The position numbers and the translations under genes are program-made. From NCBI GenBank assembly GCA_934121875.1, contig CAKOVG010000001.1, positions 17,840 through 81,839 on the forward strand: a stretch of 64,000 nucleotides of DNA, read 5' to 3'. Numbering within the stretch: the first letter of the stretch is position 1; every line of letters begins with the position of its first letter. Source of the DNA: an uncultured Clostridia bacterium. Lineage in GTDB: Bacteria > Bacillota > Clostridia > TANB77 > CAG-508. This document shows, one piece after another, positions 19,336 through 27,680 of this stretch. The notes beneath the pieces were generated by a model. It worked only from the letters and a program-made list of their open reading frames with translations, had not been told where the DNA came from and made no database searches.

Positions 19336-19917
19336 TTAACCCCTTTCAGTGCTATTATATGCACTTTTTGCTAAGAATATAAGACTTACTCTTCCATATT
19401 TTCTTATATCTAATATTTCTACATTTATTTTTTCAAGTTCGAGTAGTTCTCGTTTCTCATCATCGGTTTCTATGATTATATTTCCCTCTTCTTTTAGTAA
19501 ATTAAGTGATATAATTTTTTTTACAGCATCAACCGCAATATTGGCTTGATATGGTGGGTCTATATAAACAAAATCAAATTGTAAGTTTTGGCTATGTAAT
19601 AATTCTAGTGTTTTTTTATAATCCTTGTATATTACTGTTGCTTTACTATCTAACTTTGTTTTTTGTAAGTTGCTGTATATCATTTTAATTGCAACAGGAT
19701 TTTTTTCACACAAATATGCTTTTTCTGCTCCCCTGCTTAAAAATTCAATTGCTATTGCTCCACTTCCTGAAAATAAGTCTAAAATAGTTGAATTTTGTAT
19801 TTTAGTTTGAATAATATTAAATACTGATTCTTTTACCCTGTCTAGTGTTGGCCTTGTTGAAAGGCTTTCAATTGAATTTAATTTAGTTCCTCTTGCTATT
19901 CCACTTATTACTCTCAT
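19336..19917 (-). CDS. rsmD: 16S rRNA (guanine966-N2)-methyltransferase RsmD
   Basis: Methylates N2 of G966 in 16S rRNA during 30S assembly. The 193-residue protein carries the family N-terminus RVISGIARGTKL, then TRPTLDRVKESVFNI, the SAM-binding DLFSGSGAIAIE (47-58) and the catalytic DPPY (120-123). It is the first gene of its transcript, with promoter elements at 19941-19968 and the small coiled-coil gene five bases downstream. Confidence 0.95.
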   Translation of the reverse strand: MRVISGIARGTKLNSIESLSTRPTLDRVKESVFNIIQTKIQNSTILDLFSGSGAIAIEFLSRGAEKAYLCEKNPVAIKMIYSNLQKTKLDSKATVIYKDYKKTLELLHSQNLQFDFVYIDPPYQANIAVDAVKKIISLNLLKEEGNIIIETDDEKRELLELEKINVEILDIRKYGRVSLIFLAKSAYNSTERG

Positions 19918-19940
19918 AGTACCTCTATAATGATATACAT

Positions 19941-19968
19941 ATTTTATATTTTTTTACCAATATGTCAA
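19941..19968 (-). promoter_or_regulatory. Promoter of rsmD transcript
   Basis: TTGACA (19968-19963), a 16-base spacer and TAAAAT (19946-19941) on the minus strand. Three TGTAAT-containing repeats lie upstream (19983, 20005 and 20024 on the plus strand), mirrored at the sepF promoter. Confidence 0.65.
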
Positions 19969-20097
19969 TGCTTTTAACACAAATGTAATATTATTTTAAT
20001 GCAATTGTAATAATGTCAAATTTTTGTAATATTGCATTTGTATTATATATTAAATTATGTTAAATGTAAAGTATTTTTTTAAATCTTGCAAACGAAA

Positions 20098-20129
20098 AAT
20101 ACTAGCATATTTAAATATATGCTAGTATT
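20098..20129. terminator. Hairpin between divIVA and rsmD
   Basis: AATACTAGCATAT and ATATGCTAGTATT form a perfect 13-bp stem with a 6-base loop. It lies downstream of divIVA and is a likely terminator, although the T-run is short. Confidence 0.6.
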
Positions 20130-20171
20130 ACAGACTGTTAACAAAGTATAACATATTTTATCACTTTATCT

Positions 20172-20621
20172 TTAGTCTTTATTTACTTCTTTTAATAGTT
20201 CTAGTTGAGAAATAAGTAATGATTCCATTTTTGCTTTATATACATCAAATTGTTTCTGTAATTCTTCTAATTCTTTTTGTTTCATTGTAATTTCTTGTTC
20301 TAGTTCTATTACTGCTTGTTTAGCATTTGCTTGAGCTTCATTAATTATAGCCTCTGCTTGTTGTTTTGCTAGGTTTTTAACATCATCTGCTGCTGTTTGT
20401 GCCATAAGCAATGTATTTTGTAATGTGCTTTCTATATTTTTATATTTAGCCATGTCTTCTTGCATATCTTCTATTTTATTTTTTGCTTCTGATGCTTCTT
20501 TATATATTTTTTCATAGTCAGCTGTTAGTTCATCTAAAAATTCGTCTACTTCATCTACGCTATATCCATTCATCATTTGTTTTGAAAATTTTTTATTTTC
20601 AATGTCTAAAGGTGTAAGCAT
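20172..20621 (-). CDS. DivIVA-domain cell-division protein
   Basis: 149-residue peripheral membrane protein that marks curved membrane at poles and septa. The N-terminus has the DivIVA signature (PLDIENKKFSKQMMNGY, then SVDEVDEFLDEL), followed by a long coiled coil to the C-terminus. It lies 15 bases after sepF in the same transcript, matching the sepF-divIVA order of Gram-positive division clusters. The protein could be DivIVA itself or a GpsB-like paralogue; the length is closer to a short DivIVA. Confidence 0.93.
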   Translation of the reverse strand: MLTPLDIENKKFSKQMMNGYSVDEVDEFLDELTADYEKIYKEASEAKNKIEDMQEDMAKYKNIESTLQNTLLMAQTAADDVKNLAKQQAEAIINEAQANAKQAVIELEQEITMKQKELEELQKQFDVYKAKMESLLISQLELLKEVNKD

Positions 20622-20636
20622 ATTTATTCCTCCTAA

Positions 20637-21110
20637 TTAGTTTCCATTTTTTAACCATGAAACTGATAATTTGCTTTTTATTTCGTCTCTTGCTGTTTCA
20701 TTTTCAATATCATAATTGAATGGTGCAATTAATACTATAGAATTAGAAATTTTTTGCATATGGCCGTCTAATGCATGTACTGCACCAGATACCACATCTA
20801 CGATTCTTCTTGCAACATCTTTATTAACATATTCTAAATTAACTATTACTGATTTTTTCTGTTTTAATAAATCACATATAGTTGCAGCTTGCTCAAAAGT
20901 AGTAGGTTGTGAAATAACCATTTTTACTTGTTGTGTTTGAGGCATAGCAACAACCTTGCTATTTTTTCTTCCCCATAGTTTCTTTTCTTCTTGTTCTTCA
21001 TCTTCATTTTCAATTTCTTCTGTATCAACCTCTTCGATTTCTTCGTCTCTGTCTTCTGCTGGATCCATTCCAAATAATCCCCAAACTTTTTCCATTATAG
21101 CTCCTGCCAT
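20637..21110 (-). CDS. sepF: Cell division protein SepF
   Basis: FtsZ-binding, membrane-associated septum protein that shapes the Z-ring. The 157-residue protein has an N-terminal amphipathic helix, an acidic linker (about 18-50) and the SepF core (VVISQPTTFEQAA-like start, then VIVNLEYVNKDVARRIVDVVSGAVHALDG). The start is ambiguous between residue 1 and Met6; Met6 gives the usual short helix. It is the first gene behind its own promoter at 21160-21188 and is followed by divIVA. Confidence 0.95.
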   Translation of the reverse strand: MAGAIMEKVWGLFGMDPAEDRDEEIEEVDTEEIENEDEEQEEKKLWGRKNSKVVAMPQTQQVKMVISQPTTFEQAATICDLLKQKKSVIVNLEYVNKDVARRIVDVVSGAVHALDGHMQKISNSIVLIAPFNYDIENETARDEIKSKLSVSWLKNGN

Positions 21111-21159
21111 TTAAAACAACCTCCTAAAATTTACTAATCCTTCGTTTTTAACTGTACAT

Positions 21160-21188
21160 AGTATCTAACTTTTTGCTCATATTGTCAA
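21160..21188 (-). promoter_or_regulatory. Promoter of sepF-divIVA
   Basis: TTGACA (21188-21183), a 17-base spacer and GATACT (21165-21160). Three TTGTAAT repeats lie upstream at 21201, 21223 and 21234 (plus-strand coordinates), spaced 22 and 11 bases. Confidence 0.7.
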
Positions 21189-21244
21189 TAGTTTTTTTGT
21201 TTGTAATAATAATTTAATATTGTTGTAATATTTTTGTAATAATT

Positions 21245-22522
21245 TTATGTCGGATTTTTTAGTATTTCGTCATATAATGTTAAGGTCTTTCTTCCTTTTA
21301 TTTCTTCACTTGTATAGCCTATTTCTTTTAATTCTTCACTTGTATAGTTTTCTACTATTGCATATTTATCATTTTGTTTTAATATTTTTATTAGTATTTT
21401 ATCTTGATAACCATTTCTATTTCGTGTTATATAAGCAACATTGTTTTCTCCTTTTTGTTCAAATCCAATTGCTGTATTAGGTATTTTCTTTCCACTATAA
21501 CTCCACCAAATTATATCAAATGAAATTTTTCTATAGCTTACTAGTTCTTGTACTTGCTCATCTACCTCAAAAATGACTAATGCTTTATTATCTTCTTTTG
21601 AAACATATTGTATTTTTCCGGTAATTTCTTCTCTGTTTGAAAGTCTTATTTGGGCTGTTTTGCCTACTTCAGCATTCATTCCTTGTTCAGTGTCTAATAT
21701 ACATGCTATATAACATTCAAAGTTATTTATAATTTTTGCGCTTTCTTTGCTATCTGTTACTAACTGTCCTGTTTTTAAGTTTAAATTTTCTAATAGTTTT
21801 ACTGTTATTTTTGAAAAATCCTTTGTATTCAGTTTTTCCTCATAGCCATCAACTTTATATGAAACTATGCCACTTATTGGTGAATTTACCTTTTCTGATC
21901 CTTCATTTAATTGATTTTCATATTTGCTTCTTTCATTTATTAGTTTGTTTAGGTATGAACCTGCCGGGCTTAATTTTCCTGCTATTTTAGCTTTTCTTAC
22001 AATATTATTTGATATGTCTTTTTTTACTTTTGTTATTGTTTGTATATTTGTTTCTTGCCTTAAAGATATTATTTGGTTTTCTATTTGTTTTTCCAGTGCT
22101 TTTGTGTCTCCTGAGTACAAATCTTTTTCCTTAGATATTGCTTCATCAATTTTAACATCCAAACCTTTTATTTTATTTACCAAATTTTCTTCTCCGGCTG
22201 AATAGTAGCGAAAAATAGCTTCTCCTTTTGCAACTCTTTCTCCTTCTGTTTTTATTTGTTCAATACCATTTTTATAATTAGAACCTTTTACTATTGTTTC
22301 ATCTCTAATTATATAGCCTGTGTTTTGTTCTTCTTGATAAATTTTTCCTTGTTCTACCGTAAAAGTGTCTGTTGGATTTTTTACAAATATAGCTACTTTA
22401 TATATGCAAAACATTATAATTGCAAGAAACACGGCAGAAAAAATTAGCATTTTTTTGTTCCTTTGCAATGCTTGAAAGTTACCTTTATTTTTTGTTTTTT
22501 TATTTATTTTCTTTTTCTCCAC
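21245..22522 (-). CDS. HlyD-family membrane adaptor-like protein
   Basis: 425 residues when started at GTG 22522, which has GGAGGA six bases upstream; the longer in-frame ATG at 22555 lacks a ribosome site and lies further inside miaA. A basic N-terminus is followed by one transmembrane helix (about residues 25-45), a lipoyl/barrel-like region, a coiled hairpin (about 110-190) and a beta-barrel domain, the plan of HlyD/RND adaptors. No transporter gene is adjacent; the neighbours are miaA and sepF, so a cell-envelope role is more likely than drug efflux. Confidence 0.78.
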   Translation of the reverse strand: MEKKKINKKTKNKGNFQALQRNKKMLIFSAVFLAIIMFCIYKVAIFVKNPTDTFTVEQGKIYQEEQNTGYIIRDETIVKGSNYKNGIEQIKTEGERVAKGEAIFRYYSAGEENLVNKIKGLDVKIDEAISKEKDLYSGDTKALEKQIENQIISLRQETNIQTITKVKKDISNNIVRKAKIAGKLSPAGSYLNKLINERSKYENQLNEGSEKVNSPISGIVSYKVDGYEEKLNTKDFSKITVKLLENLNLKTGQLVTDSKESAKIINNFECYIACILDTEQGMNAEVGKTAQIRLSNREEITGKIQYVSKEDNKALVIFEVDEQVQELVSYRKISFDIIWWSYSGKKIPNTAIGFEQKGENNVAYITRNRNGYQDKILIKILKQNDKYAIVENYTSEELKEIGYTSEEIKGRKTLTLYDEILKNPT

Positions 22523-23435
22523 TGTATTCCTCCAAAATATATTGTATGTTTTCATACAATGGTGCTAAGCCATTTATCCATTTTATTTCTTTATCTTTTC
22601 TAAACCAAGTTAGTTGTCTTTTAGCATACCTTCTTGTTTCCATTTTTAGCTTTTCTATCATTTGGTCTTTGGTTATTTTACCTTCTAAATATTCTACTAC
22701 CTCTTTATATCCTAAGCCTTGCATTGCTGTAGGAAACTCTTTATATTTTTGTTTTAGTTCTTTTACTTCTTCAATTAATCCTTGTTCTATCATAATGTCA
22801 ACTCTTTTGTTAATGCGTTCATATAGTTTTTCTCTATTCATATCAATTGCAAAAATAATATATTGGTATGGTGGTGGAATTAGCCTAGATTCTGCTTCAA
22901 GCTGAGTTTTTGTTTTCCCTGTTTGATGATAAATTTCAAGCACCCTCATTATACGTTTTTTATCTCTTGAGCTAATTGTTTTCATTGCTTGTTCATCTAT
23001 TTGTACTGCTCGTTTATATAAATCTTCTAATCCATTTTTTTGTGCTAGTTCTTCTAATTGCTCTCTATATTTAATATCTATTTGAATTTCAGGATATGTG
23101 ATGTTTTTAGTTAAAGCATCTACATATAAACCTGTTCCACCAACTATTATTGGTACTTTGTTTCTGCTTAATATTTCCTCTATTTTTTTAGTTGCTTCTT
23201 GTTTAAAGTCTGCAACACTATATCTTTGGTTTGGAAGAACAAAATCCAACAAATGGTGTGGTATTCCTTGCATTTCTTCTATTGTTGGTTTTGCAGTTCC
23301 TATACTCATGTCTTTATATATTTGCATTGAGTCACTTGAAATTATTTCACCATTTATTTTTTTTGCAAGTTCAATAGATAAACTTGTTTTTCCAGACGCT
23401 GTTGGTCCACATATAACTATTACCTTTGGTTTCAT
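22500..23435 (-). CDS. miaA: tRNA dimethylallyltransferase MiaA
   Basis: Adds a dimethylallyl group to A37 of tRNAs reading UNN codons. The 311-residue length is normal. The P-loop GPTASGKTSLS (10-20), DSMQIYK, the substrate motif IGTAKPT, GGTGLY and the RQLTWFRKD block near the C-terminus are all present. It follows a small membrane-protein gene by nine bases and overlaps the start of the HlyD-like gene by 23 bases, within the mutL-miaA transcript. Confidence 0.97.
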   Translation of the reverse strand: MKPKVIVICGPTASGKTSLSIELAKKINGEIISSDSMQIYKDMSIGTAKPTIEEMQGIPHHLLDFVLPNQRYSVADFKQEATKKIEEILSRNKVPIIVGGTGLYVDALTKNITYPEIQIDIKYREQLEELAQKNGLEDLYKRAVQIDEQAMKTISSRDKKRIMRVLEIYHQTGKTKTQLEAESRLIPPPYQYIIFAIDMNREKLYERINKRVDIMIEQGLIEEVKELKQKYKEFPTAMQGLGYKEVVEYLEGKITKDQMIEKLKMETRRYAKRQLTWFRKDKEIKWINGLAPLYENIQYILEEYSGEKENK

Positions 23436-23444
23436 ATTTTTCTC

Positions 23445-23873
23445 CTATTTTGCTGATTGTATAATACTCAAAATTCCATTTTGAATATCTTTAAAGTAAA
23501 AGAATTCAATTATTAATGCTATTATTATAATTACACCAGCTAGTATAACGCGATTTCTAAACTTTTCTGATTTTAGCATTCCTTGTTTGAAATACTTATA
23601 TGAACTAGCCAAAAATGGTAGCACTAATATACTGTTTATTGGTACAAATGTAAATGTAATAAAGTTTTTACCTACATCATTTGATACTCCCAAATCAATA
23701 TTTTTAGTACTTAACCAATATACTAAAGATACTGTTGCATACATAATTGCAATTCCAACTATAATGAAAATAGCCTTTTCCTTTTTTTCTATTTCTTCTC
23801 CCAAAAGTTTATACATCATAAAAATTGCTGCTAAGTTCAATGCTAAAATGCAAAGGTAAATAAATATAACCAT
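23445..23873 (-). CDS. Small four-helix membrane protein, unknown
   Basis: 142-residue hydrophobic protein with about four transmembrane helices (residues 1-22, 35-57, 72-92 and 106-128) and short charged loops. I recognise no family motif. It lies nine bases downstream of mutL and nine bases upstream of miaA, so it belongs to the mutL-miaA transcript. Base composition is like its neighbours. Confidence 0.78.
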   Translation of the reverse strand: MVIFIYLCILALNLAAIFMMYKLLGEEIEKKEKAIFIIVGIAIMYATVSLVYWLSTKNIDLGVSNDVGKNFITFTFVPINSILVLPFLASSYKYFKQGMLKSEKFRNRVILAGVIIIIALIIEFFYFKDIQNGILSIIQSAK

Positions 23874-23882
23874 TATTTTCTC

Positions 23883-25997
23883 CTATCTTCTCGAAAATTT
23901 CTTTTCAATATCTGTTTTTGTCATTTTTATTGCTGTAGGTCTTCCGTGTGGACATGTAAATGGATTTGGAAGTACTAATAGTTGTTTCATTAAATTGTCT
24001 ACTTCTGTTTGAGTAAGTGCCATGTTTGCCTTTACTGCCGCCTTACATGCTACTGTTGCAATAAATTTTTCTTCTATTTCTTGTTTTGCTGTTCTTGCTA
24101 CTGTATTTATTTCATCTAATGTTTCTAAAAATAATTCTTTAGTGTCAAGATCTAGGCATATATTAGGAACTCCACTTAATTTTATGGTGTTTTCTCCAAA
24201 TTCTTCTAGTGTAAAACCTGCTTTTCTAAACATTTCTATATTTTCTTTTGCTATATCCATTTCTTTATGTGGTAGTGTTATTATGTCTGGTAATAGCATT
24301 AATTGAGAATCTTTTTCTGCATCACTATAATAATTTTTCTTTACTTTTTCATATAGAATTCTTTCATGTGCTGCATGTTGATCTAATATATATAGTTCAT
24401 TATTTAACTCTAAAATTATATATGTTGAAAATGCAATTCCTATAAATTTATATTCAGGAATCTCGTTTTTCTCTTCTTTTTGGAATATAGATACATTTTC
24501 TAATGATGTCATTTCTTTTGGTTGCACGGTTATTTTTTCTTCTTTGTTTTTTTCCTCTTGTGCCTTTTTTCTTATATCTGATGGTATTGTTCCAAAAGTT
24601 TTTATATACATTTCATCAAAACTTTTTGCTGCATCCTCTACCTTTAGGTTTTCTAATTTATTTATTTCATTTATAATTTTTGTACTATTTTCAGATGCTT
24701 TTGTATCTGTACTTACTGGTAATTCATAAGCTGTTGTATCTTCTGCAACTACTTCTTGTTTTCTAGCATCATCTAGTCCAAATTTATTTGAATATATTTG
24801 TGCTATTAAGTTGCTTTTATCTTCAGGTTCTTCTGGCACTTCTTTTTTAAATCTTTTAAATAATCCTCCAAAAGATTTTTCTTCAATTTTGTTATCATAT
24901 TTTATTTGGTCTACTGGAGCTGTGTTTACAATTATAGTGTCCATTGGTACAGCTTTTGTTTCATCTGGTTCTTTTTCAGTATCTGCAACTAAATCTCCTT
25001 TTAACAGACCATCTCTTATAGTATGATATACTGCTTTGAATACTTTACTTTCTTCTTCAAACCTAACTTCCAGTTTTGCGGGGTGTACATTTACATCTAC
25101 TTTTTGCGGATTCATTTCTATATTCAACACTAAAAATCCATATTTTCCAATTGTAATTAATCCCTTGTATCCTTGTTCTGCCGCACTTGTTAGTGTTTTA
25201 TCTTTTATATATCTTTTGTTTAAAAAAAATAATTGGTTTGAACGGTTTGAACGCGCTATAACTGGTTTGCCAATTACTCCTGTGACTGTTATATCTTCAT
25301 AATTATAGTTCACTTCTATTATATTTTCCGCAACATCTTTTCCATATATGCTATATATAACTGCTTTAAAATCATTATTTCCAGGTGTTTGTATTATTGT
25401 TTTTCCTGTGTTGATTAATTTTACTGCAATTTCTGGATGTATTAAAGCAATTCTTGTTACTACGTCTTCAATGTATCCAGCCTCTGTAAAATCTTTTTTT
25501 AAAAATTTATATCTAACAGGTGTATTGAAAAATAAATCTGTTATTACAATAGTAGTTCCTTTTGGACATCCTGCTTCTTCTTTATTTTTTATAGTTCCGC
25601 CTTCAACTTCTATTTTGTATCCAATTTCATTTTCTATGTATTTAGATGTCATTTCTACTTTACTAATAGCGGCTATACTTGCTAGTGCCTCGCCTCTGAA
25701 TCCCATAGTCTTAACTGTTTCTAAGTCTTCAGCTTTTCTTATTTTCGATGTAGCATGTCTTTCAAATGCTATTTCCATATCGTCTGGTGCTATACCTTTT
25801 CCGTTATCAGTAATACGAATGTATGAAATTCCTCCATTTTTTATTTCTACTGTTACCGCTGTAGCTCCTGCATCAATTGAGTTCTCCATTAATTCTTTTA
25901 CTACTGATGCTGGTCTTTCAATTACCTCTCCGGCAGCAATTTTATTTATTGTATTGTCATCTAATAGTACTATATTTCCCACTGTTTTTTCCTCCAT
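23883..25997 (-). CDS. mutL: DNA mismatch repair protein MutL
   Basis: GHKL ATPase that couples mismatch recognition by MutS to strand incision. In the 704-residue protein the N-terminal ATPase shows ENSIDAGAT, DNGKGI and GFRGEALASI. A long variable linker (about 340-520) precedes the C-terminal dimerisation domain, which has the endonuclease-type DQHAAHERILYE, then ACKAAVKAN and the terminal CPHGRPT. The DQHAAHERI motif implies intrinsic nicking activity, as in bacteria without MutH. mutS is not in the window. It heads mutL-unknown-miaA-HlyD. Confidence 0.96.
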   Translation of the reverse strand: MEEKTVGNIVLLDDNTINKIAAGEVIERPASVVKELMENSIDAGATAVTVEIKNGGISYIRITDNGKGIAPDDMEIAFERHATSKIRKAEDLETVKTMGFRGEALASIAAISKVEMTSKYIENEIGYKIEVEGGTIKNKEEAGCPKGTTIVITDLFFNTPVRYKFLKKDFTEAGYIEDVVTRIALIHPEIAVKLINTGKTIIQTPGNNDFKAVIYSIYGKDVAENIIEVNYNYEDITVTGVIGKPVIARSNRSNQLFFLNKRYIKDKTLTSAAEQGYKGLITIGKYGFLVLNIEMNPQKVDVNVHPAKLEVRFEEESKVFKAVYHTIRDGLLKGDLVADTEKEPDETKAVPMDTIIVNTAPVDQIKYDNKIEEKSFGGLFKRFKKEVPEEPEDKSNLIAQIYSNKFGLDDARKQEVVAEDTTAYELPVSTDTKASENSTKIINEINKLENLKVEDAAKSFDEMYIKTFGTIPSDIRKKAQEEKNKEEKITVQPKEMTSLENVSIFQKEEKNEIPEYKFIGIAFSTYIILELNNELYILDQHAAHERILYEKVKKNYYSDAEKDSQLMLLPDIITLPHKEMDIAKENIEMFRKAGFTLEEFGENTIKLSGVPNICLDLDTKELFLETLDEINTVARTAKQEIEEKFIATVACKAAVKANMALTQTEVDNLMKQLLVLPNPFTCPHGRPTAIKMTKTDIEKKFSRR

Positions 25998-26061
25998 TTT
26001 TCTTACTACTTATTTCTTTCTGAATTATATCATTCTTTTTCTATTTTTTGTATAGTTTTTA

Positions 26062-26125
26062 GACAATTTTTTTGTTTAATTATTTAATGTAACACTTTTA
26101 AGATTATTAGAATACTATATACCAT
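26062..26125 (+). promoter_or_regulatory. Possible sporulation-type promoter for Cys-rich peptides
   Basis: Upstream of the peptide at 26165, CATACGAA lies about 14 bases after an ATTATT block, similar to sigma-E promoters. No good housekeeping -35/-10 pair is seen. Low confidence. Confidence 0.25.
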
Positions 26126-26164
26126 ACGAAAGAGCTAAAAATATTTTATAGGAGGTAAAAAAAA

Positions 26165-26272
26165 GTGGGATGTGGTTGCAATAATAGTGAGCTACTTTGG
26201 TTCATAATCTTATTCTTATTACTTTTCTGCTGTGGCAATGGCTGCGGATGCAACAACGGTTGTGGTTGCTAA
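26165..26272 (+). CDS. 35-residue Cys/Gly-rich membrane peptide A
   Basis: A GTG start nine bases after AGGAGG opens a 35-codon frame. The peptide has a GCGCNN N-terminus, one hydrophobic helix (LLWFIILFLLLF) and a C-terminus with repeated C-G pairs ending CGCNNGCGC. The same GCGCNN motif flanks the helix on both sides. Such tiny Cys/Gly-rich single-helix proteins recall YjcZ-like and spore-coat peptides of Firmicutes, but I know no exact family. It is followed 31 bases later by a second peptide of the same design and then a terminator. Confidence 0.72.
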   Translation: MGCGCNNSELLWFIILFLLLFCCGNGCGCNNGCGC

Positions 26273-26303
26273 TTAATTTGTACATGTGAAAGGAGTGAAT
26301 AAT

Positions 26304-26429
26304 ATGCCAGAGAATAGAGGATGCGGATGTGGCGGATTTGGTTTTGGTGATGATTGCTGCATTTGGATAATTATCTTTATAATTCTAATTTGTTGCTGTT
26401 GTGGTGGCAATAGAGGTGGATGTTGCTAA
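26304..26429 (+). CDS. 41-residue Cys/Gly-rich membrane peptide B
   Basis: An ATG preceded by AAAGGAGTG opens 41 codons. The order is a polar start (MPENRGCGCGG), aromatic/Gly segment, DDCC, a hydrophobic helix (IWIIIFIILI), four consecutive Cys and a GGNRGGCC end. Nine cysteines in 41 residues suggest metal binding, disulfide cross-linking or acylation. It is paired with peptide A and both are closed by the hairpin at 26439-26471. Function unknown; a spore-surface role is a guess. Confidence 0.75.
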   Translation: MPENRGCGCGGFGFGDDCCIWIIIFIILICCCCGGNRGGCC

Positions 26430-26438
26430 GAGTATAAC

Positions 26439-26471
26439 AAAAAATGGTTCCTATAATAGGAGCCATTTTTT
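26439..26471. terminator. Terminator after the Cys-rich peptides
   Basis: ATGGTTCCTA and TAGGAGCCAT pair (one T-G) around TAA, flanked by A6 and T6; it also serves the convergent small gene. Confidence 0.85.
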
Positions 26472-26480
26472 CATACTAAG

Positions 26481-26621
26481 TTATTTGTTTTTTTCTTGTT
26501 GAGGTGCTTTTCTTCTGTCTGTTCCTCTTCTTCCACCTTTTACATCACATTCAACCTGTCTTCTATCATTTTTCTTTTTTCTTCTATCTTCAAACATATT
26601 TCCTTTACTATCTACTATCAT
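26481..26621 (-). CDS. 46-residue basic small protein, unknown
   Basis: An ATG preceded by AAGGAG opens 46 codons. The protein is strongly basic and carries repeated DRR/GRRG motifs (MFEDRRKKK, NDRRQ, GGRRGTDRRK) and one cysteine. No hydrophobic segment is present, so it is likely cytosolic and could bind nucleic acid. Support comes from the ribosome site, an uninterrupted frame and a shared terminator; there is no homology that I recognise. Confidence 0.6.
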   Translation of the reverse strand: MIVDSKGNMFEDRRKKKNDRRQVECDVKGGRRGTDRRKAPQQEKNK

Positions 26622-26783
26622 ATTTTTATTCTCCTTGGTTAAATATTATATATTTATATTACTTTATATTTCAAAAAAAATCAATAGTTTTTTTTATTTT
26701 TGTAAATTGACATAATAAGTTTATTGTATTATAATTTAATTATATTAATTATTAACATTTTTACTTTCAGGAGGTTTAATACT

Positions 26784-27380
26784 GTGAAAAAGAGTACAGC
26801 AAAGTTATTCGACCGGAAGCAAATTTTCGAAATAGCAGTTGCATATGCTAGTGGGAGTTACACATATCATGACTTTCTTAAGCAGTACCCTAATTGTAGC
26901 CAGCATCATTTTTATTCCATCTTGCATCTTTCTGTTGATAAGGCAATTGTTTCAGAAAAAGTTGCCAGAAAAATTCAAAATGTTGCTATAACATCTTCTA
27001 TGCAAAAAGCTGAAGATAGTAATACTGACATCTATTCTATTGAAGCTATTCAGCGGAGAGTTTACAACAGTTGGGAACGTCGCATTAGGGCTATGCAGTA
27101 CTTTTGTTTTTCTAAAAATGAAGCAAAAAAATTAGTTGATAGCTATTCGAAAAGCGCACTTTCTAAAAAAGAATTTTGCAGTCAAAATTGCATTAATACT
27201 GTATTATTTGATAGAACAGTTATTGAGTCAGTTATTCTTAATTGGGTAAGTGATAATTGTTTTGACCGGTTGTATAGCAAAGCACTGGCTTACAACAGCT
27301 CTGACAGAGTTGAGCATTTGTTTAGTCAGTTGAGCAAACGCAGAAATGAAGTAAAAGAAATGTTAAAAAAGCATCAATAA
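26784..27380 (+). CDS. Orphan protein, unknown
   Basis: The start is GTG 26784, five or six bases after AGGAGGTTT; the longer upstream frame has no ribosome site. The 198-residue soluble protein has Cys, His, Tyr and Trp scattered through helical segments and a helix-turn-helix-like stretch near residues 10-50 (FDRKQIFEIAVAYASG). I recognise no family. GC-richer codons and the position beside a tRNA 3'-end duplicate suggest acquired DNA. A strong terminator follows at 27392. Confidence 0.65.
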   Translation: MKKSTAKLFDRKQIFEIAVAYASGSYTYHDFLKQYPNCSQHHFYSILHLSVDKAIVSEKVARKIQNVAITSSMQKAEDSNTDIYSIEAIQRRVYNSWERRIRAMQYFCFSKNEAKKLVDSYSKSALSKKEFCSQNCINTVLFDRTVIESVILNWVSDNCFDRLYSKALAYNSSDRVEHLFSQLSKRRNEVKEMLKKHQ

Positions 27381-27391
27381 TTTGAGCAAAC

Positions 27392-27423
27392 AAAAAACTC
27401 GTAGGATTTTCTACGAGTTTTTT
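27392..27423 (+). terminator. Terminator of the orphan gene
   Basis: A perfect 13-bp stem, AAAAAACTCGTAG with CTACGAGTTTTTT, and a 6-base loop, 11 bases after the stop codon. Confidence 0.9.
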
Positions 27424-27457
27424 GTCATACTGTAGCTTTTTTACAGTCTATTTTGCT

Positions 27458-27483
27458 TTTGGTTGGGCTGGCCAGATTCGAAT
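27458..27483 (-). repeat. Duplicate of tRNA-Gln 3' end (att-like relic)
   Basis: Matches the 3' end of the tRNA-Gln at 27601-27623 with one difference, including the encoded CCA, and ends inside the T-loop. Such duplicates mark integration sites. The 116 bases between the copies are GC-richer, contain a GTCC/GGAC hairpin and no gene, and end in a terminator-like stem at 27569-27597. Confidence 0.7.
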
Positions 27484-27568
27484 ACCCCAAGGGTACTTGT
27501 TCACTTCGTTCACAGCGCGACGTCCTTCGGACTCTATTTCTGCCTACTACACAGCATATTCAAAATAA

Positions 27569-27597
27569 AAAAAAACGTAGCTTTGCTACGTTTTTTT
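27569..27597. terminator. Terminator-like hairpin downstream of tRNA genes
   Basis: AAAAAAACGTAGC and GCTACGTTTTTTT pair perfectly around TTT, immediately 3' of tRNA-Gln on the minus strand. Confidence 0.85.
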
Positions 27598-27600
27598 ATT

Positions 27601-27675
27601 TGGTTGGGCTGGCTAGATTCGAACTAGCGCATGCATGAGTCAAAGTCATGTGCCTTACCGCTTGGCTACAGCCCA
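27601..27675 (-). tRNA. tRNA-Gln (anticodon TTG)
   Basis: On the minus strand, TGGGCTG pairs with CAGCCCA as acceptor stem, the anticodon stem CATGA/TCATG encloses CTTTGAC with TTG in the centre, the T-loop is TTCGAAT and the CCA is encoded. It reads CAA. Confidence 0.97.
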
Positions 27676-27680
27676 TTATA

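Noticed and set aside
27453..27638. 61-codon ORF over the tRNA-Gln duplicate and tRNA-Gln
   Set aside because: It reads through tRNA sequence on the opposite strand; the repeated LVGLARFE is the translated tRNA 3' end.
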